Part shown: piece by piece, positions 47,497-55,956 of the stretch
Layout: each line of letters opens with the position of its first letter
How positions within the stretch are numbered: position 1 is the stretch's first letter
Assembly (NCBI GenBank): GCA_963744345.1
Contig: CAVUTD010000023.1
Location: 186,001-250,000 of the forward strand
DNA from: DASTFP01 sp963744345
Lineage (GTDB): Bacteria > Verrucomicrobiota > Verrucomicrobiia > Chthoniobacterales > Terrimicrobiaceae
Direction: 5' to 3'
DNA length: 64,000 bases
Translations under genes and position numbers: made by a program
The notes under the pieces: model-generated
What the model saw: only the letters and a program-made list of their open reading frames with translations
What the model was told of the DNA's origin: nothing
Database searches by the model: none

Positions 47497-48140
47497 TCTC
47501 TGCATGCCAGAAGACGCAACGAACCACGCCAGTCCATGGATTCCTGAACGTGCCAGTTTTCTAATCCAAGCAGGCGCGGGAGCTCTCCAGGTAGAAATCC
47601 CGCGTCGATACTGGCATGCAAGTCGTGCCGAGTCACCGCCCCGCAGAAGGGCCAGAGCAGGGCACCCAGAAGGTGCGGAAACCGCAGCCGCCACGTTTCA
47701 CAGAAGCACACAATCTTAAAATCTTTAAGCATTTGCGCGAGCTTGAACAAACGTTCGTCGGAAAAATGGTGCAAAACCATAACACCTACTAAGACTTCTC
47801 CAGCACAGTTTGGAAGCTGTCGAAAAAGGTCGCCTTGCCTCCACGAAACCGCCTCTGGCAGAGTGGCCGGCCGTGGCGCAAGATCAAGCCCAGTCACCAT
47901 CGAACCGGGGAACCAGTGGACCAACTTTCGGCATAGAGAGCCGTCCCCGGCTCCGATCTCGATGAACCGGATGTTGCCCCCTCGCCTGCTCAAGGCTGGG
48001 CGCAACGCCTGTCTGACCCAGCGTTTATTGCCCATCAAAGCATTGATCCTTCGGAGATCGGTTCGCGCACGTATGGCCGAGGCGTCGTCTGCGCGAAGGC
48101 CATCGAGGATTTCCGCACGAATCACTCTGCTTATTGCCAT
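47493..48140 (-). CDS. SAM-dependent methyltransferase of the type III PKS cluster
   Basis: The ~215-residue protein (ATG 48140) has the SAM-binding motif I IRFIEIGAGDGSLCRKLVHW, acidic motif II VTGLDLAPRPA and motif III EVLVGVMVLHHFSDERLFKL. Frames further upstream add unconserved residues overlapping the divergent cysteine desulfurase start at 48173. It overlaps the flavoprotein gene by 4 nt. In type III PKS loci such enzymes methylate phenolic or resorcylic hydroxyls. The methyl acceptor here is inferred from the cluster only. Confidence 0.87.
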   Translation of the reverse strand: MAISRVIRAEILDGLRADDASAIRARTDLRRINALMGNKRWVRQALRPALSRRGGNIRFIEIGAGDGSLCRKLVHWFPGSMVTGLDLAPRPATLPEAVSWRQGDLFRQLPNCAGEVLVGVMVLHHFSDERLFKLAQMLKDFKIVCFCETWRLRFPHLLGALLWPFCGAVTRHDLHASIDAGFLPGELPRLLGLENWHVQESMDWRGSLRLLACRE

Positions 48141-48172
48141 ATCGTTGCCTGCCGCGTACGATAGGTGGTTGA

Positions 48173-49354
48173 ATGAGCGCAGATCAACAGCCCATCGTTT
48201 ATCTGGACAATAACGCAACGACGCAGGTCGATCCTGCGGTGTTCGATGCGATGGTTCCGTGGCTTCGCGATCATTATGGCAATCCTTCCAGCGTATACTC
48301 GTTAGGGAAAAACTCAGCTGCAGCCATTGATATCGCAAGAGCGCAGGTTGCCTCACTCATCGATTGTGCGCCGGAAGAGATTACCTTTACCAGTTGCGGC
48401 TCGGAATCCATTAACTCCGCAATCCTTTCGGCTGCCTCCCTTGACCCGGACAAGACTCACATCATCACAACGGCTGTGGAGCATAGCGCCACGATCAAGC
48501 TCTGCGAATACCTCGCCAGGCGAGGTTATGAAATCACGTGGTTGCCAGTGGACAACCTCGGACGGCTGGATCTGGAAAAGCTCGAGCGGGCAATTCGCGC
48601 CGATACCGCTCTCGTCACACTCCTCTGGGCAAATAACGAAACCGGCGTTCTTTTTCCGATTGAGAAAATTGTCCGCCTAACAAGTGCCAGAAAAGTGCCC
48701 TTGCACATCGACGCCGTGCAAGCGGTGGGAAAACTTCCTCTCAGTCTTCGGGATCTACGGATCCAATTCCTCTCCCTCTCCGGCCACAAGCTTCACTGTC
48801 CGAAGGGCGTTGGCGCCCTCTATATCAACGAACGAGTGCGCTTTACTCCCTGGTTGCGGGGCAGTCAGGAAAGCGGTCGTCGCGGCGGCACACAAAACGT
48901 TGCCTCCATCATCGGCCTGGGGAAGGCGGCGGAACTTGCCGCTGCGCACCTTCAGGACCATCGCCAAATCACCGCGATGCGTGACCGCTTTGAAAGCGCA
49001 ATTTTAGAAACTGTTCCCGGTGCAGAGGTCAATGGAGATCGGGAAAACCGCCTGCCTAACACAACAAACATTGCTTTTGAGGGCATTGAAAGCGAAGGCG
49101 CGCTCATGCTTCTAGACGAACGGGGCATTTGCTGCTCCGCCGGTTCAGCGTGCACCAGCGGGTCCGTTCATGCCTCACATGTTTTGAAGGCGATGGGCTT
49201 CTCCAACTATCGCGCCCGCAGCAGCCTCCGTTTTTCTTTTGGACGCTTCAACACGGACGATCAGGTCGCCTTTGCTGCTAATACCGTCCCGGCGGTCATC
49301 GAGAAACTCCGCCGCCTCTCCCCGACGAAAGGACCCGTCGTTTTGGCGGCGTGA
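48173..49354 (+). CDS. Cysteine desulfurase (NifS/IscS family)
   Basis: The 393-residue PLP enzyme starts VYLDNNATTQVDPAVFDAMV. It has ITFTSCGSESINSAILSA, the PLP-stacking His in TTAVEHSATIKLCEYLAR, the Schiff-base Lys in SLSGHKLHCPKGVGALYI and the active-site Cys loop in GICCSAGSACTSGSVHASHV. It provides persulfide sulfur for Fe-S clusters or thiolation. The long Cys loop resembles NifS/IscS rather than SufS. It is divergent from the PKS cluster, with 32 nt between start codons. No iscU-type scaffold gene lies next to it. Confidence 0.93.
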   Translation: MSADQQPIVYLDNNATTQVDPAVFDAMVPWLRDHYGNPSSVYSLGKNSAAAIDIARAQVASLIDCAPEEITFTSCGSESINSAILSAASLDPDKTHIITTAVEHSATIKLCEYLARRGYEITWLPVDNLGRLDLEKLERAIRADTALVTLLWANNETGVLFPIEKIVRLTSARKVPLHIDAVQAVGKLPLSLRDLRIQFLSLSGHKLHCPKGVGALYINERVRFTPWLRGSQESGRRGGTQNVASIIGLGKAAELAAAHLQDHRQITAMRDRFESAILETVPGAEVNGDRENRLPNTTNIAFEGIESEGALMLLDERGICCSAGSACTSGSVHASHVLKAMGFSNYRARSSLRFSFGRFNTDDQVAFAANTVPAVIEKLRRLSPTKGPVVLAA

Positions 49355-49394
49355 GGTGGCAAGCACCAACGCGCCTTGCGCACTTTGCAGAGAG

Positions 49395-49985
49395 TTACGT
49401 TCGTTCTGGTTTAGGAACAAGGACGTAATGCATGCCCGCTGCTTTGGCCGCCTCAATCCCGGTGGGACTATCTTCAAAGACGAGACAATGCTCTGGCGGC
49501 ACTCCCATACGCCGAGCTGCCACCAGGAACGGATCTGGGAACGGCTTGCCGCGGTCATAGTCTTCTGCGCAGACAACCGCATCGAACATCTCGAGAATGC
49601 CGATGGCTCTCAAGGTGGCTTCTACAGGTTCACGATGTCCTCCTGAAGCGACTGCCAGTGGCTTCACACCTCGCATCCCCATGGCTATCTCAAGCACGGG
49701 CATGATAGGTTGCGCATCACGAACCTCAGCGAGGTAATACGATTCCTTGCGGTGAACCGTCTGAAGGACGTTCAACGAAAGACCGAACTTCTCGTTGAGA
49801 TGTTCCACGATTACCGCGGTGGGCTTCCCTCCCCATTCATAAAAGAGATCCTCAGGAAACTGACCTCCAAAGTCCCGCATCGCCAGGCTCCAGGCACGAT
49901 AGTGGATTGGCATGGTATCCGCGATTGTCCCATCACAATCGAAAATGTAGCCGCCGAATTGGCGAACTGGAATATCGAGTTTCAT
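49395..49985 (-). CDS. HAD-family phosphatase (beta-phosphoglucomutase-like)
   Basis: The ~196-residue protein (ATG 49985) shows motif I as GYIFDCDGTIADTMPIHYRA, the cap-domain start FYEWGGKPTAVIVEHL, motif II PLAVASGGHREPVEATLRAI and motif IV region HCLVFEDSPTGIEAAKAAGM. The DxD of motif I and the context TMPIHYRAW fit beta-phosphoglucomutase and sugar-phosphate phosphatases. A frame open to 50093 would add 36 residues overlapping the divergent channel gene. It converges on the cysteine desulfurase gene with a 40-nt gap. Confidence 0.88.
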   Translation of the reverse strand: MKLDIPVRQFGGYIFDCDGTIADTMPIHYRAWSLAMRDFGGQFPEDLFYEWGGKPTAVIVEHLNEKFGLSLNVLQTVHRKESYYLAEVRDAQPIMPVLEIAMGMRGVKPLAVASGGHREPVEATLRAIGILEMFDAVVCAEDYDRGKPFPDPFLVAARRMGVPPEHCLVFEDSPTGIEAAKAAGMHYVLVPKPERT

Positions 49986-50075
49986 TTCCCTTCGATAGCG
50001 ATTCTCCAGGTTCTGCGTCACGGCTAAATCACTGGATGTTGCCGCGATGGCCATTTCGTCGGTAAGCTCAATGGC

Positions 50076-50876
50076 ATGGACAGATCCCGCCATAAGCTGG
50101 TTTTGCTGCTCAGCGAGTACCCTTTCGGCGTCCTTCTTGCCTCGCTAATGTTGACCATTGTCGGAGCACCACTGACGGCCAAGTTCTTCGAATTTATCCC
50201 CGGACTCCACGGACACGCTGCGATTGCTCCTCTCGTGCTCTTGCTCACCCTTGCTGCGGCCTTTGCGATGTGGTCGAGCGCACGGAGCCGGACGACCACG
50301 ATCTTTCTCGGCGGACTTGTCATTGCCTTGCTCTTTCTCAGCACCCTTTTTCGCCATGACTCACTGATGGCCATCAATCTCATCGCTCAAACGGCGTTCC
50401 TAACTTATGTGATTTTCGTGGTAGTGCGGGTCGTCTTTAGCGCCTCTCTTGTGGATGGCAATATTCTTTGCGGCGCCGCCTCGCTCTATCTGATGATCGG
50501 AGTGCTCATTGGCTTCATCTATTCATTGATAGAGCTGCTAAATCCGGGCAGCTTCACCATCATCCTGGCTTCCGGTCAGCCCGCGCCTAGCTCTGAAAGG
50601 ATTCACGCGGGCTGGCTGATCTACTTCAGCCTGACCACGTTGACGACAGTAACCCTGGGCGACATCATTCCCTCGACCGATCTTGCGCGAAGCATGGTCG
50701 TGCTCGAAGCTATCATCGGCCAGATATTGATCGTCCTGATGATGGCTCGCCTCGTCGGGTTGCATGTCGCCCAGGTCAGTTCGGGGCACAACGAACCCGT
50801 GGCTTTTGAGACGTCGTCCAGCCGGCGAACGAGGAGGGAGCCAAAACGCCACAAGAAGTCAACCGATACTGCTTAA
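50076..50876 (+). CDS. Ion-channel-family membrane protein with altered selectivity filter
   Basis: The 266-residue protein has about five to six hydrophobic segments (LASLMLTIVGAPL, AIAPLVLLLTLAAAFAMWSS, TIFLGGLVIALLFLSTLF, LMIGVLIGFIYSLIELL) and a pore loop YFSLTTLTTVTLGDIIPSTD followed by the inner helix VVLEAIIGQILIVLMMARLV. The loop matches the two-helix ion-channel family, but the filter reads TVTLGD rather than TVGYGD. The C terminus is short, basic and lacks RCK domains. Its stop overlaps the stop of the convergent DUF62 gene (50873-50876). Ion selectivity cannot be assumed. Confidence 0.83.
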   Translation: MDRSRHKLVLLLSEYPFGVLLASLMLTIVGAPLTAKFFEFIPGLHGHAAIAPLVLLLTLAAAFAMWSSARSRTTTIFLGGLVIALLFLSTLFRHDSLMAINLIAQTAFLTYVIFVVVRVVFSASLVDGNILCGAASLYLMIGVLIGFIYSLIELLNPGSFTIILASGQPAPSSERIHAGWLIYFSLTTLTTVTLGDIIPSTDLARSMVVLEAIIGQILIVLMMARLVGLHVAQVSSGHNEPVAFETSSSRRTRREPKRHKKSTDTA

Positions 50877-51634
50877 AAGACGACGACTTCGCTGCCGACG
50901 CGCAAGCTCAACTGGTCTGCCGCGTGACCTTGATTGACAGCGATCTCAAGGAAGCCTGAAGAGCCGGCCACCGCAAGGGGATGCCCTGGAGCGACCGCTC
51001 CATAGAACCGCGCAAAGGGAATTCGCATGTTCCCGGCCAGCATGACGGATTGCAGAGCTGTCGCGGGTTCGACCGGAAAGGTTGTGATGGCGTTACCATA
51101 GACATCCACGTGGATGATCTCTGTCTTCCACCCTTCTTTGAGGTGAATTGGTTCAGGCCAGGTTATCCGTTGAAAGCTGCCAAGCTCGGGTCCGAGTTCC
51201 GAAAACCTCCCTTTTGCCGCAAGGTTGGCGGCTGCCGGAGCAAAGAGATCCCGACCTTGAAAGGTGCTGCTCACACGCGGCAGGAAAAAGGAAGAATTCT
51301 CGATGCTGCGAATTTCCAAGACATTCTCTTGCCGTATTGCCCAACTCAGCAGGCCGTTGTCGGGGCCGATGAAAACTGCTCGCGGAGTTGAAATCGCGAG
51401 AGCTCTCCGAGCGCTGCCCACGCCGGGATCGATCACTGCTACGTGGATTGTCCCCGATGGAAAAAAAGGCGCCGCAGTCATCAACGCGAACGCGCCACTG
51501 CGAACGTCTCCTGCGGCGATTCCGTGGGTGAGATCAACCGTCTGCACTGTGGGAGCGATCTCAAGAATCACCCCCTTCATCGTTCCAACAAACGCATCCC
51601 GGAGACCGAAATCCGTCGTTAGAGTGATAATCAT
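50873..51634 (-). CDS. SAM hydroxide adenosyltransferase (DUF62 family)
   Basis: The ~253-residue protein (ATG 51634) begins IITLTTDFGLRDAFVGTMKG, with the Asp and Thr of the SAM-hydrolysing family. It has DLTHGIAAGDVRSGAFALMT, VIDPGVGSARRALAISTPRA, IGPDNGLLSWAI and a C-terminal domain with HVDVYGNAITTFP. The family splits SAM to adenosine and methionine with water; fluorinases and chlorinases are specialised relatives. The ATG overlaps the trpG stop by 4 nt, so it is in the trp operon, where SAM hydrolysis has no obvious role. Confidence 0.9.
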   Translation of the reverse strand: MIITLTTDFGLRDAFVGTMKGVILEIAPTVQTVDLTHGIAAGDVRSGAFALMTAAPFFPSGTIHVAVIDPGVGSARRALAISTPRAVFIGPDNGLLSWAIRQENVLEIRSIENSSFFLPRVSSTFQGRDLFAPAAANLAAKGRFSELGPELGSFQRITWPEPIHLKEGWKTEIIHVDVYGNAITTFPVEPATALQSVMLAGNMRIPFARFYGAVAPGHPLAVAGSSGFLEIAVNQGHAADQLSLRVGSEVVVF

Positions 51635-52197
51635 TCCAAGCGCAAAAAATTTCTCAGAAGATTTTTCCCCTCCGAGGTGAGGATGGACTCCGGATGAAAC
51701 TGCACGCCGAAGACGGGGTGCTCCACGTGAGCAAGTCCCATGATCTCCCCTTCCTCGGTCCACGCGGTGATCTTGAGACACTCTGGCAAGGTGCTTCGCT
51801 TAACCAAGAGCGAGTGATAACGAGTCGCCTCAAACGGGATCGGCAATCCCGCAAAGACATTCTCTCCCCGGTGCAAAATCGGCGAGGTCTTTCCATGCAT
51901 GAGGCGATCGGCGCGAACGACCTCCCCGCCATAGACCTGACCGATACTTTGGTGACCCAGGCATACGCCGAGAACTGGTACCCTCGGACCGAAGTGCGCG
52001 ATAACCTCGCAACTGATGCCTGCTTCATTCGGTGTGCATGGTCCAGGCGAAATCACAATGCGTTCGGGATTCATCTTCTCGATCTCCCTTACCCCCACCT
52101 CGTCGTTTCGATACACCAAGATCTTCGCCCCGAGCTCCCCAAAGTATTGCACGAGATTATAAGTGAAGGAGTCGTAGTTATCGATGACCAGAAGCAT
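51631..52197 (-). CDS. trpG: Anthranilate/aminodeoxychorismate synthase component II (glutamine amidotransferase)
   Basis: The 188-residue class-I amidotransferase has DNYDSFTYNLVQYFGELGAK, the oxyanion segment ERIVISPGPCTPNEAGISCE, the nucleophile Cys in VPVLGVCLGHQSIGQVYGGE and the His/Glu pair in FGVQFHPESILTSEGKNLLR. It supplies ammonia from glutamine to TrpE, and may also serve PabB. It follows trpE by 8 nt and overlaps the DUF62 gene by 4 nt. The length is normal for the stand-alone subunit. Confidence 0.94.
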   Translation of the reverse strand: MLLVIDNYDSFTYNLVQYFGELGAKILVYRNDEVGVREIEKMNPERIVISPGPCTPNEAGISCEVIAHFGPRVPVLGVCLGHQSIGQVYGGEVVRADRLMHGKTSPILHRGENVFAGLPIPFEATRYHSLLVKRSTLPECLKITAWTEEGEIMGLAHVEHPVFGVQFHPESILTSEGKNLLRNFLRLE

Positions 52198-52205
52198 CGC
52201 TTTGC

Positions 52206-53690
52206 CTATTTCCGCGCGCGATCAATCGCCCGCATTGCCGCCATCGCTTTAGTGACACTTTCTTGATATTCGCCTTCGGGCGTCGAATCCGCAACGACAC
52301 CTCCACCCGCTTGGACATAGGCTTTTCCATCCTTGAGGAGGACGGTTCGCAAGGCGATGCAGGAATCGAGATTTCCGTCGAAGCCGAAATAGCCGACGGC
52401 CCCCGCGTATGTCGAACGTTTGCTCTTCTCGAGTTCATTGATGATCTGCATGGCGCGAACTTTCGGTGATCCCGAAACGGTTCCCGCCGGGAAGGTAGCC
52501 CGCATGACATCGTAGGCCGTGCGTCCGCCGGCCAGTTGGCCTGAAACATGCGAGACAATGTGCATCACGTGGCTATAACGCTCGATCGTCATAAAATCGG
52601 TGACCTTCACGCTACCATACTTGGCGATGCGCCCCACGTCGTTACGTGCCAGATCAACGAGCATTAAATGCTCAGCTCGTTCCTTCGGATCGGATAGCAA
52701 ATCGCGCGCATATTCCTCATCCTCCCGCTCTGTTGCGCCACGCTTTCGCGTGCCCGCAATTGGCCGGATCTCCACAAGATCCCCGGTAAGTCTGACGTGC
52801 ACTTCCGGCGAGCTTCCCACCAGGGAAAAACTCTCCGGAAAACGAAGACAAAACATATACGGCGAAGGATTGATAAACCGCAGCGTCCGGTACAGCACAA
52901 GGGCATCGCCGGTGAAAGTGGTCTCGAAACGCTGAGCCGGCACCATTTGAAAGATATCGCCGGCGCGGATGTACTCTTCCGCACGATCAACCATTTGATG
53001 ATAATCTTCTCTCGTCGTATTACTCTCAGCCTTTCCGCGGGGGGGATCGTCTTCGGTGAAAATGGGCGGAAAGGAGATCGGCCGATCGAGTTGGTCAAGG
53101 ATCGTTTGGATCTGTTGTTCCGCTGCGTCATAGGCGGGTTCTGCGCCGTCCGCGCCGATGAATGCATTGGCAACGATCTTCAGGCGGCGGCGGCGATGGT
53201 CGAAAATGATGACGACTCCGGTCAAGAGAAAGTACATATCGGGCACGCCAAGATCATCCTTTGGTGGGGGCGCGATGGTCGGTTCGAACCAACGGACGCA
53301 ATCATAGCCCAGATAGCCGACGACGCCTCCTTGAAAGCCAGGAAGGTTCGGATCGGATGCGACGCGGTATCGCGTCATGATCTTTTGCAACTCATCAAAA
53401 GGATCGCGCGAGGCTTCGAAGCTCTTGCTCTCGCCGTTCTCGATGACGGTTACGACTTTCTCCCGCGCGGAAATCATGAGCCGTGCGCCGGCCCCCAGGA
53501 ACGAATAACGTCCCACCTGATCGCTTTGCTCAGCAGATTCGAGAAGGTAGGAGGGTGCTTCCGCACCGATTTTTGCGAAGGCGGAAATCGGTGTATCGCC
53601 GTCGGCCACGATTTCTGTCCAGATCGGAATAACATTGGCCGTCGCCGCCTGCTCCCTGAAAACGGAGCGCGGCGGATGGAGTGGAATCAT
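52206..53690 (-). CDS. trpE: Anthranilate synthase component I
   Basis: TrpE converts chorismate and ammonia to anthranilate, the first step of tryptophan synthesis. The 494-residue protein carries the tryptophan feedback motif SYLLESAEQSDQVGRYSFLG and the chorismate-binding domain with IRAGDIFQMVPAQRFETTF, NPSPYMFCLRFPESFSLVG, EIRPIAGTRKRGATEREDEE, HLMLVDLARNDVGRIAKYGS and RATFPAGTVSGSPKVRAMQI. All catalytic segments are intact. It overlaps the lemA-like gene upstream by 4 nt (53687-53690) and is followed by trpG, so the pair is translated together. Confidence 0.95.
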   Translation of the reverse strand: MIPLHPPRSVFREQAATANVIPIWTEIVADGDTPISAFAKIGAEAPSYLLESAEQSDQVGRYSFLGAGARLMISAREKVVTVIENGESKSFEASRDPFDELQKIMTRYRVASDPNLPGFQGGVVGYLGYDCVRWFEPTIAPPPKDDLGVPDMYFLLTGVVIIFDHRRRRLKIVANAFIGADGAEPAYDAAEQQIQTILDQLDRPISFPPIFTEDDPPRGKAESNTTREDYHQMVDRAEEYIRAGDIFQMVPAQRFETTFTGDALVLYRTLRFINPSPYMFCLRFPESFSLVGSSPEVHVRLTGDLVEIRPIAGTRKRGATEREDEEYARDLLSDPKERAEHLMLVDLARNDVGRIAKYGSVKVTDFMTIERYSHVMHIVSHVSGQLAGGRTAYDVMRATFPAGTVSGSPKVRAMQIINELEKSKRSTYAGAVGYFGFDGNLDSCIALRTVLLKDGKAYVQAGGGVVADSTPEGEYQESVTKAMAAMRAIDRARK

Positions 53691-54319
53691 GGGGAAGATA
53701 CTGTGGGTGTGGGCTTCTCCGCAGGATCCTCCATGAGCAAAAGCTCCGCTTCATGGAAATGGAAGAGTGCGGCAATCATCCTGGCCGGGAATAGCCGTCG
53801 CAGCGTGTTATAAGCTAACACAGCGTCGTTGTAAGTCTTCCGGGAGAAAGCAATCCTGCTTTCTGCCGCCTTCAGTTCTTGGATGAGCTGAGGCATTATC
53901 CTAAGTGAGTCATGACCGGCATAGCTCTCTGCCGCGGCAAAAAGGCGCGTGAGCGCGCGGTTCAAATTGGTTTCCTCGCGGGAAAGTTCCGTCATGGCGC
54001 GGGCATCCCCGGGATTCGCGGCTGCTTTAGCGCCAGCGGTGTACGCGCAATCTCTAGCCAGGATGATCATCTCGAACTTATCGCACTGCTGCGCGGTTGC
54101 CACGGTCTCCGCAAGGGTGGTGATCAAGTCGTAGCGACGCTTGAGTTGGAAATCGAGTTGCGCGAACCCGTTCTTGTACCGATTTCGCAGAAGAACAAGG
54201 CTATTATACTTGCCAATGGCAAACAAAGTCATCAACCCAAGGCCGCCCGTAAAACCAAGCAGAGTGATGAAAACGGTGCCCATCTGCAAGAGGGTGGCGC
54301 GCAGGTTCGTTCCGGGCAA
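53687..54319 (-). CDS. LemA family protein
   Basis: The 210-residue protein has one N-terminal membrane helix (VFITLLGFTGGLGLMTLFAI) followed by the LemA helical domain with IGKYNSLVLLRNRYKNGFAQ, LDFQLKRRYDLITTLAETVA and ESRIAFSRKTYNDAVLAYNT, ending in LFPARMIAALFHFHEAELLL. LemA proteins are membrane-anchored coiled-coil proteins of unknown function. The C-terminal tail with Pro/Thr is short. It overlaps trpE by 4 nt and lies 27 nt downstream of a small membrane protein, so all are probably in one transcript. Confidence 0.9.
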   Translation of the reverse strand: MPGTNLRATLLQMGTVFITLLGFTGGLGLMTLFAIGKYNSLVLLRNRYKNGFAQLDFQLKRRYDLITTLAETVATAQQCDKFEMIILARDCAYTAGAKAAANPGDARAMTELSREETNLNRALTRLFAAAESYAGHDSLRIMPQLIQELKAAESRIAFSRKTYNDAVLAYNTLRRLFPARMIAALFHFHEAELLLMEDPAEKPTPTVSSP

Positions 54320-54346
54320 CAGGGAAATCGAACTTGCCCCAAGGTC

Positions 54347-54733
54347 TCAGTAACGGATCAAGGTTATACCAAACGGTTGCACGTAATGGTAAACGGAAAA
54401 AACCGTAATTGCCAGCGCGCAGGAGAGAAAAGCGTGGGGAAGTGATTCTATCCAGATGGAATACAGCGCGAAAGCAAAGGACAGCGAGAGCATCCCCACC
54501 GGGGCGATACATAAGATCGCCGGCAAGAGCGGGAAAGCGCGCATGCCCGAGAGCAGCCATTCGTTCAACGGAAACGGCAGGAGCCGCACATAGATGCCGG
54601 GCGATATGATCCATGTGCCAAAAGCCTCGTAATAGAACCGCTCAGGACCCTGCCACAGGACGTATATCGCGACAGCGACCAGGGTAAACGTAACGACTCG
54701 CGGCGGAGTCACCCTGATATTCCACAAGTTCAT
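54347..54733 (-). CDS. Small multi-pass membrane protein, function unknown
   Basis: The 128-residue protein has about four hydrophobic segments (VVTFTLVAVAIYVLWQGPER, AFPLLPAILCIAPVGMLSL, SFAFALYSIWIESLPHAF, LSCALAITVFSVYHYVQPF). No family is recognised. ATG 54733 is the first start in frame; it lies 27 nt upstream of the lemA-like gene on the same strand. The 276-nt gap upstream (54734-55009) shows no gene and probably holds the operon promoter. Confidence 0.6.
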   Translation of the reverse strand: MNLWNIRVTPPRVVTFTLVAVAIYVLWQGPERFYYEAFGTWIISPGIYVRLLPFPLNEWLLSGMRAFPLLPAILCIAPVGMLSLSFAFALYSIWIESLPHAFLSCALAITVFSVYHYVQPFGITLIRY

Positions 54734-55009
54734 CAGCGTAGATAAACTCGGGGCATCGAGGCCGCAACCGCTTTCCCTCCCCTTTGTCGGATGAGCCTCT
54801 ATCGCCGCTCTCTCCAGCCTGGCGGTCGGTTGATCAGGCGATGACCCGGCCGCAGCGGCGCTCCGAAAGCAGCCGTCTTACTATGCACTCCGTCTCTCGC
54901 TGAATCGGTGCAGCAAGGAGGCAACTTGCCGGTGCATTGCTGAATATTGATCCACGATTGATACTTTGACGAAACGGCGTGCTCAAAGAGCTGTCAATTT
55001 ACTAAGTCA

Positions 55010-55240
55010 CTATCTGATGCCATTAAGCGCTTCATCGAAGGCTTGATTATGCTTCTTGTTGGCCTTTTTCAGCGCCTCTACCTTCCTTCGCAACCTCGTG
55101 CCGTCATGTCCGGCAATATCCGCAGCCTGAAGAACCGATGTTTCCTCATGAGGTTTTTGCTCCTTCCCGAATTTTCGCTCAAGGACCGGCTTTGTGTCGC
55201 AGGCGGCGAGGAGGAGGGCAAAGAAGAGCGTCACCTTCAT
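55010..55240 (-). CDS. Small lipoprotein
   Basis: From ATG 55240 the protein begins MKVTLFFALLLAACDTKP, a lipoprotein signal with lipobox LAAC (Cys14), followed by ~60 charged residues predicted as helical (TRLRRKVEALKKANKKHN). Upstream in-frame codons to 55300 would add 20 polar residues that spoil the signal. The mature protein is short and may bridge membrane and cell wall. The function is unknown. It follows the tag gene by ~80 nt on the same strand. Confidence 0.62.
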   Translation of the reverse strand: MKVTLFFALLLAACDTKPVLERKFGKEQKPHEETSVLQAADIAGHDGTRLRRKVEALKKANKKHNQAFDEALNGIR

Positions 55241-55317
55241 AAAAAGGGAAGAAGGTTTGTCAGCGGAAGGTCCGGAGCCGATTCTTCGAAAGAAAGCCAC
55301 GTATTAAACTGCCTTGC

Positions 55318-55872
55318 TTATGCTCGATTCTCGTAGCGAAAGCAACCTTTCTCGTGGTCGTTGACCATGCCGACAGCTTGCATAAACGCGTAACAGATTG
55401 TTGTTCCCACAAAGGTGAATTGTCGAAGTCTAAGGTCTTTGCTCAAAGCATCGGATTCATTTGTACGCGCAGGCGGCCGACCTGAATGCCAGGGACGCCT
55501 GACCAGCCGCCTCCTCGCAAATCGCCAGACATAAGCATCGAAGCTGCCGAATTCCTTCTGAACGGCAAGGAATGCTCGAGCGTTCGCGATCGCGGACATT
55601 ATCTTGAGCCGATTGCGAATAATTCCTTCATTAGCCAAAAGCTCTTTCACCTTCCTCTCGTCATAGCGTGCTACCCGCTCCGGATCAAAAGCATCAAACG
55701 CTCGGCGATAATGATCCCTCCTCTTTAAAATGGTCTCCCAGCTAAGTCCCGCCTGCGCGCCTTCCAATACTAAAAACTCAAATAATACCCGATCGTCATG
55801 CTGAGGCACTCCCCATTCCTGATCGTGGTAGGCAATGGCGAGTTCCGTGCGAGCCCATGAGCATCTCCTCAT
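55318..55872 (-). CDS. tag: DNA-3-methyladenine glycosylase I
   Basis: Tag removes 3-methyladenine from alkylated DNA. The ~184-residue protein (ATG 55872) begins RRCSWARTELAIAYHDQEWG, with the zinc-ligand Cys and His. It has FEFLVLEGAQAGLSWETILK, the helix-hairpin region NEGIIRNRLKIMSAIANARA, and the C-terminal FVGTTICYAFMQAVGMVNDH followed by EKGCF with the remaining zinc ligands. A longer frame to 55932 adds 20 unconserved residues. The neighbours (lipoprotein, PTS enzyme I) do not suggest a shared pathway. Confidence 0.94.
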   Translation of the reverse strand: MRRCSWARTELAIAYHDQEWGVPQHDDRVLFEFLVLEGAQAGLSWETILKRRDHYRRAFDAFDPERVARYDERKVKELLANEGIIRNRLKIMSAIANARAFLAVQKEFGSFDAYVWRFARRRLVRRPWHSGRPPARTNESDALSKDLRLRQFTFVGTTICYAFMQAVGMVNDHEKGCFRYENRA

Positions 55873-55956
55873 CGGGTGAGTGATTATCTCCTGGTGCGGC
55901 TGACAAAACTCAACTTTCCGAGGGACGACCATGCGATGAGGCAGGTCCAGTTACAC

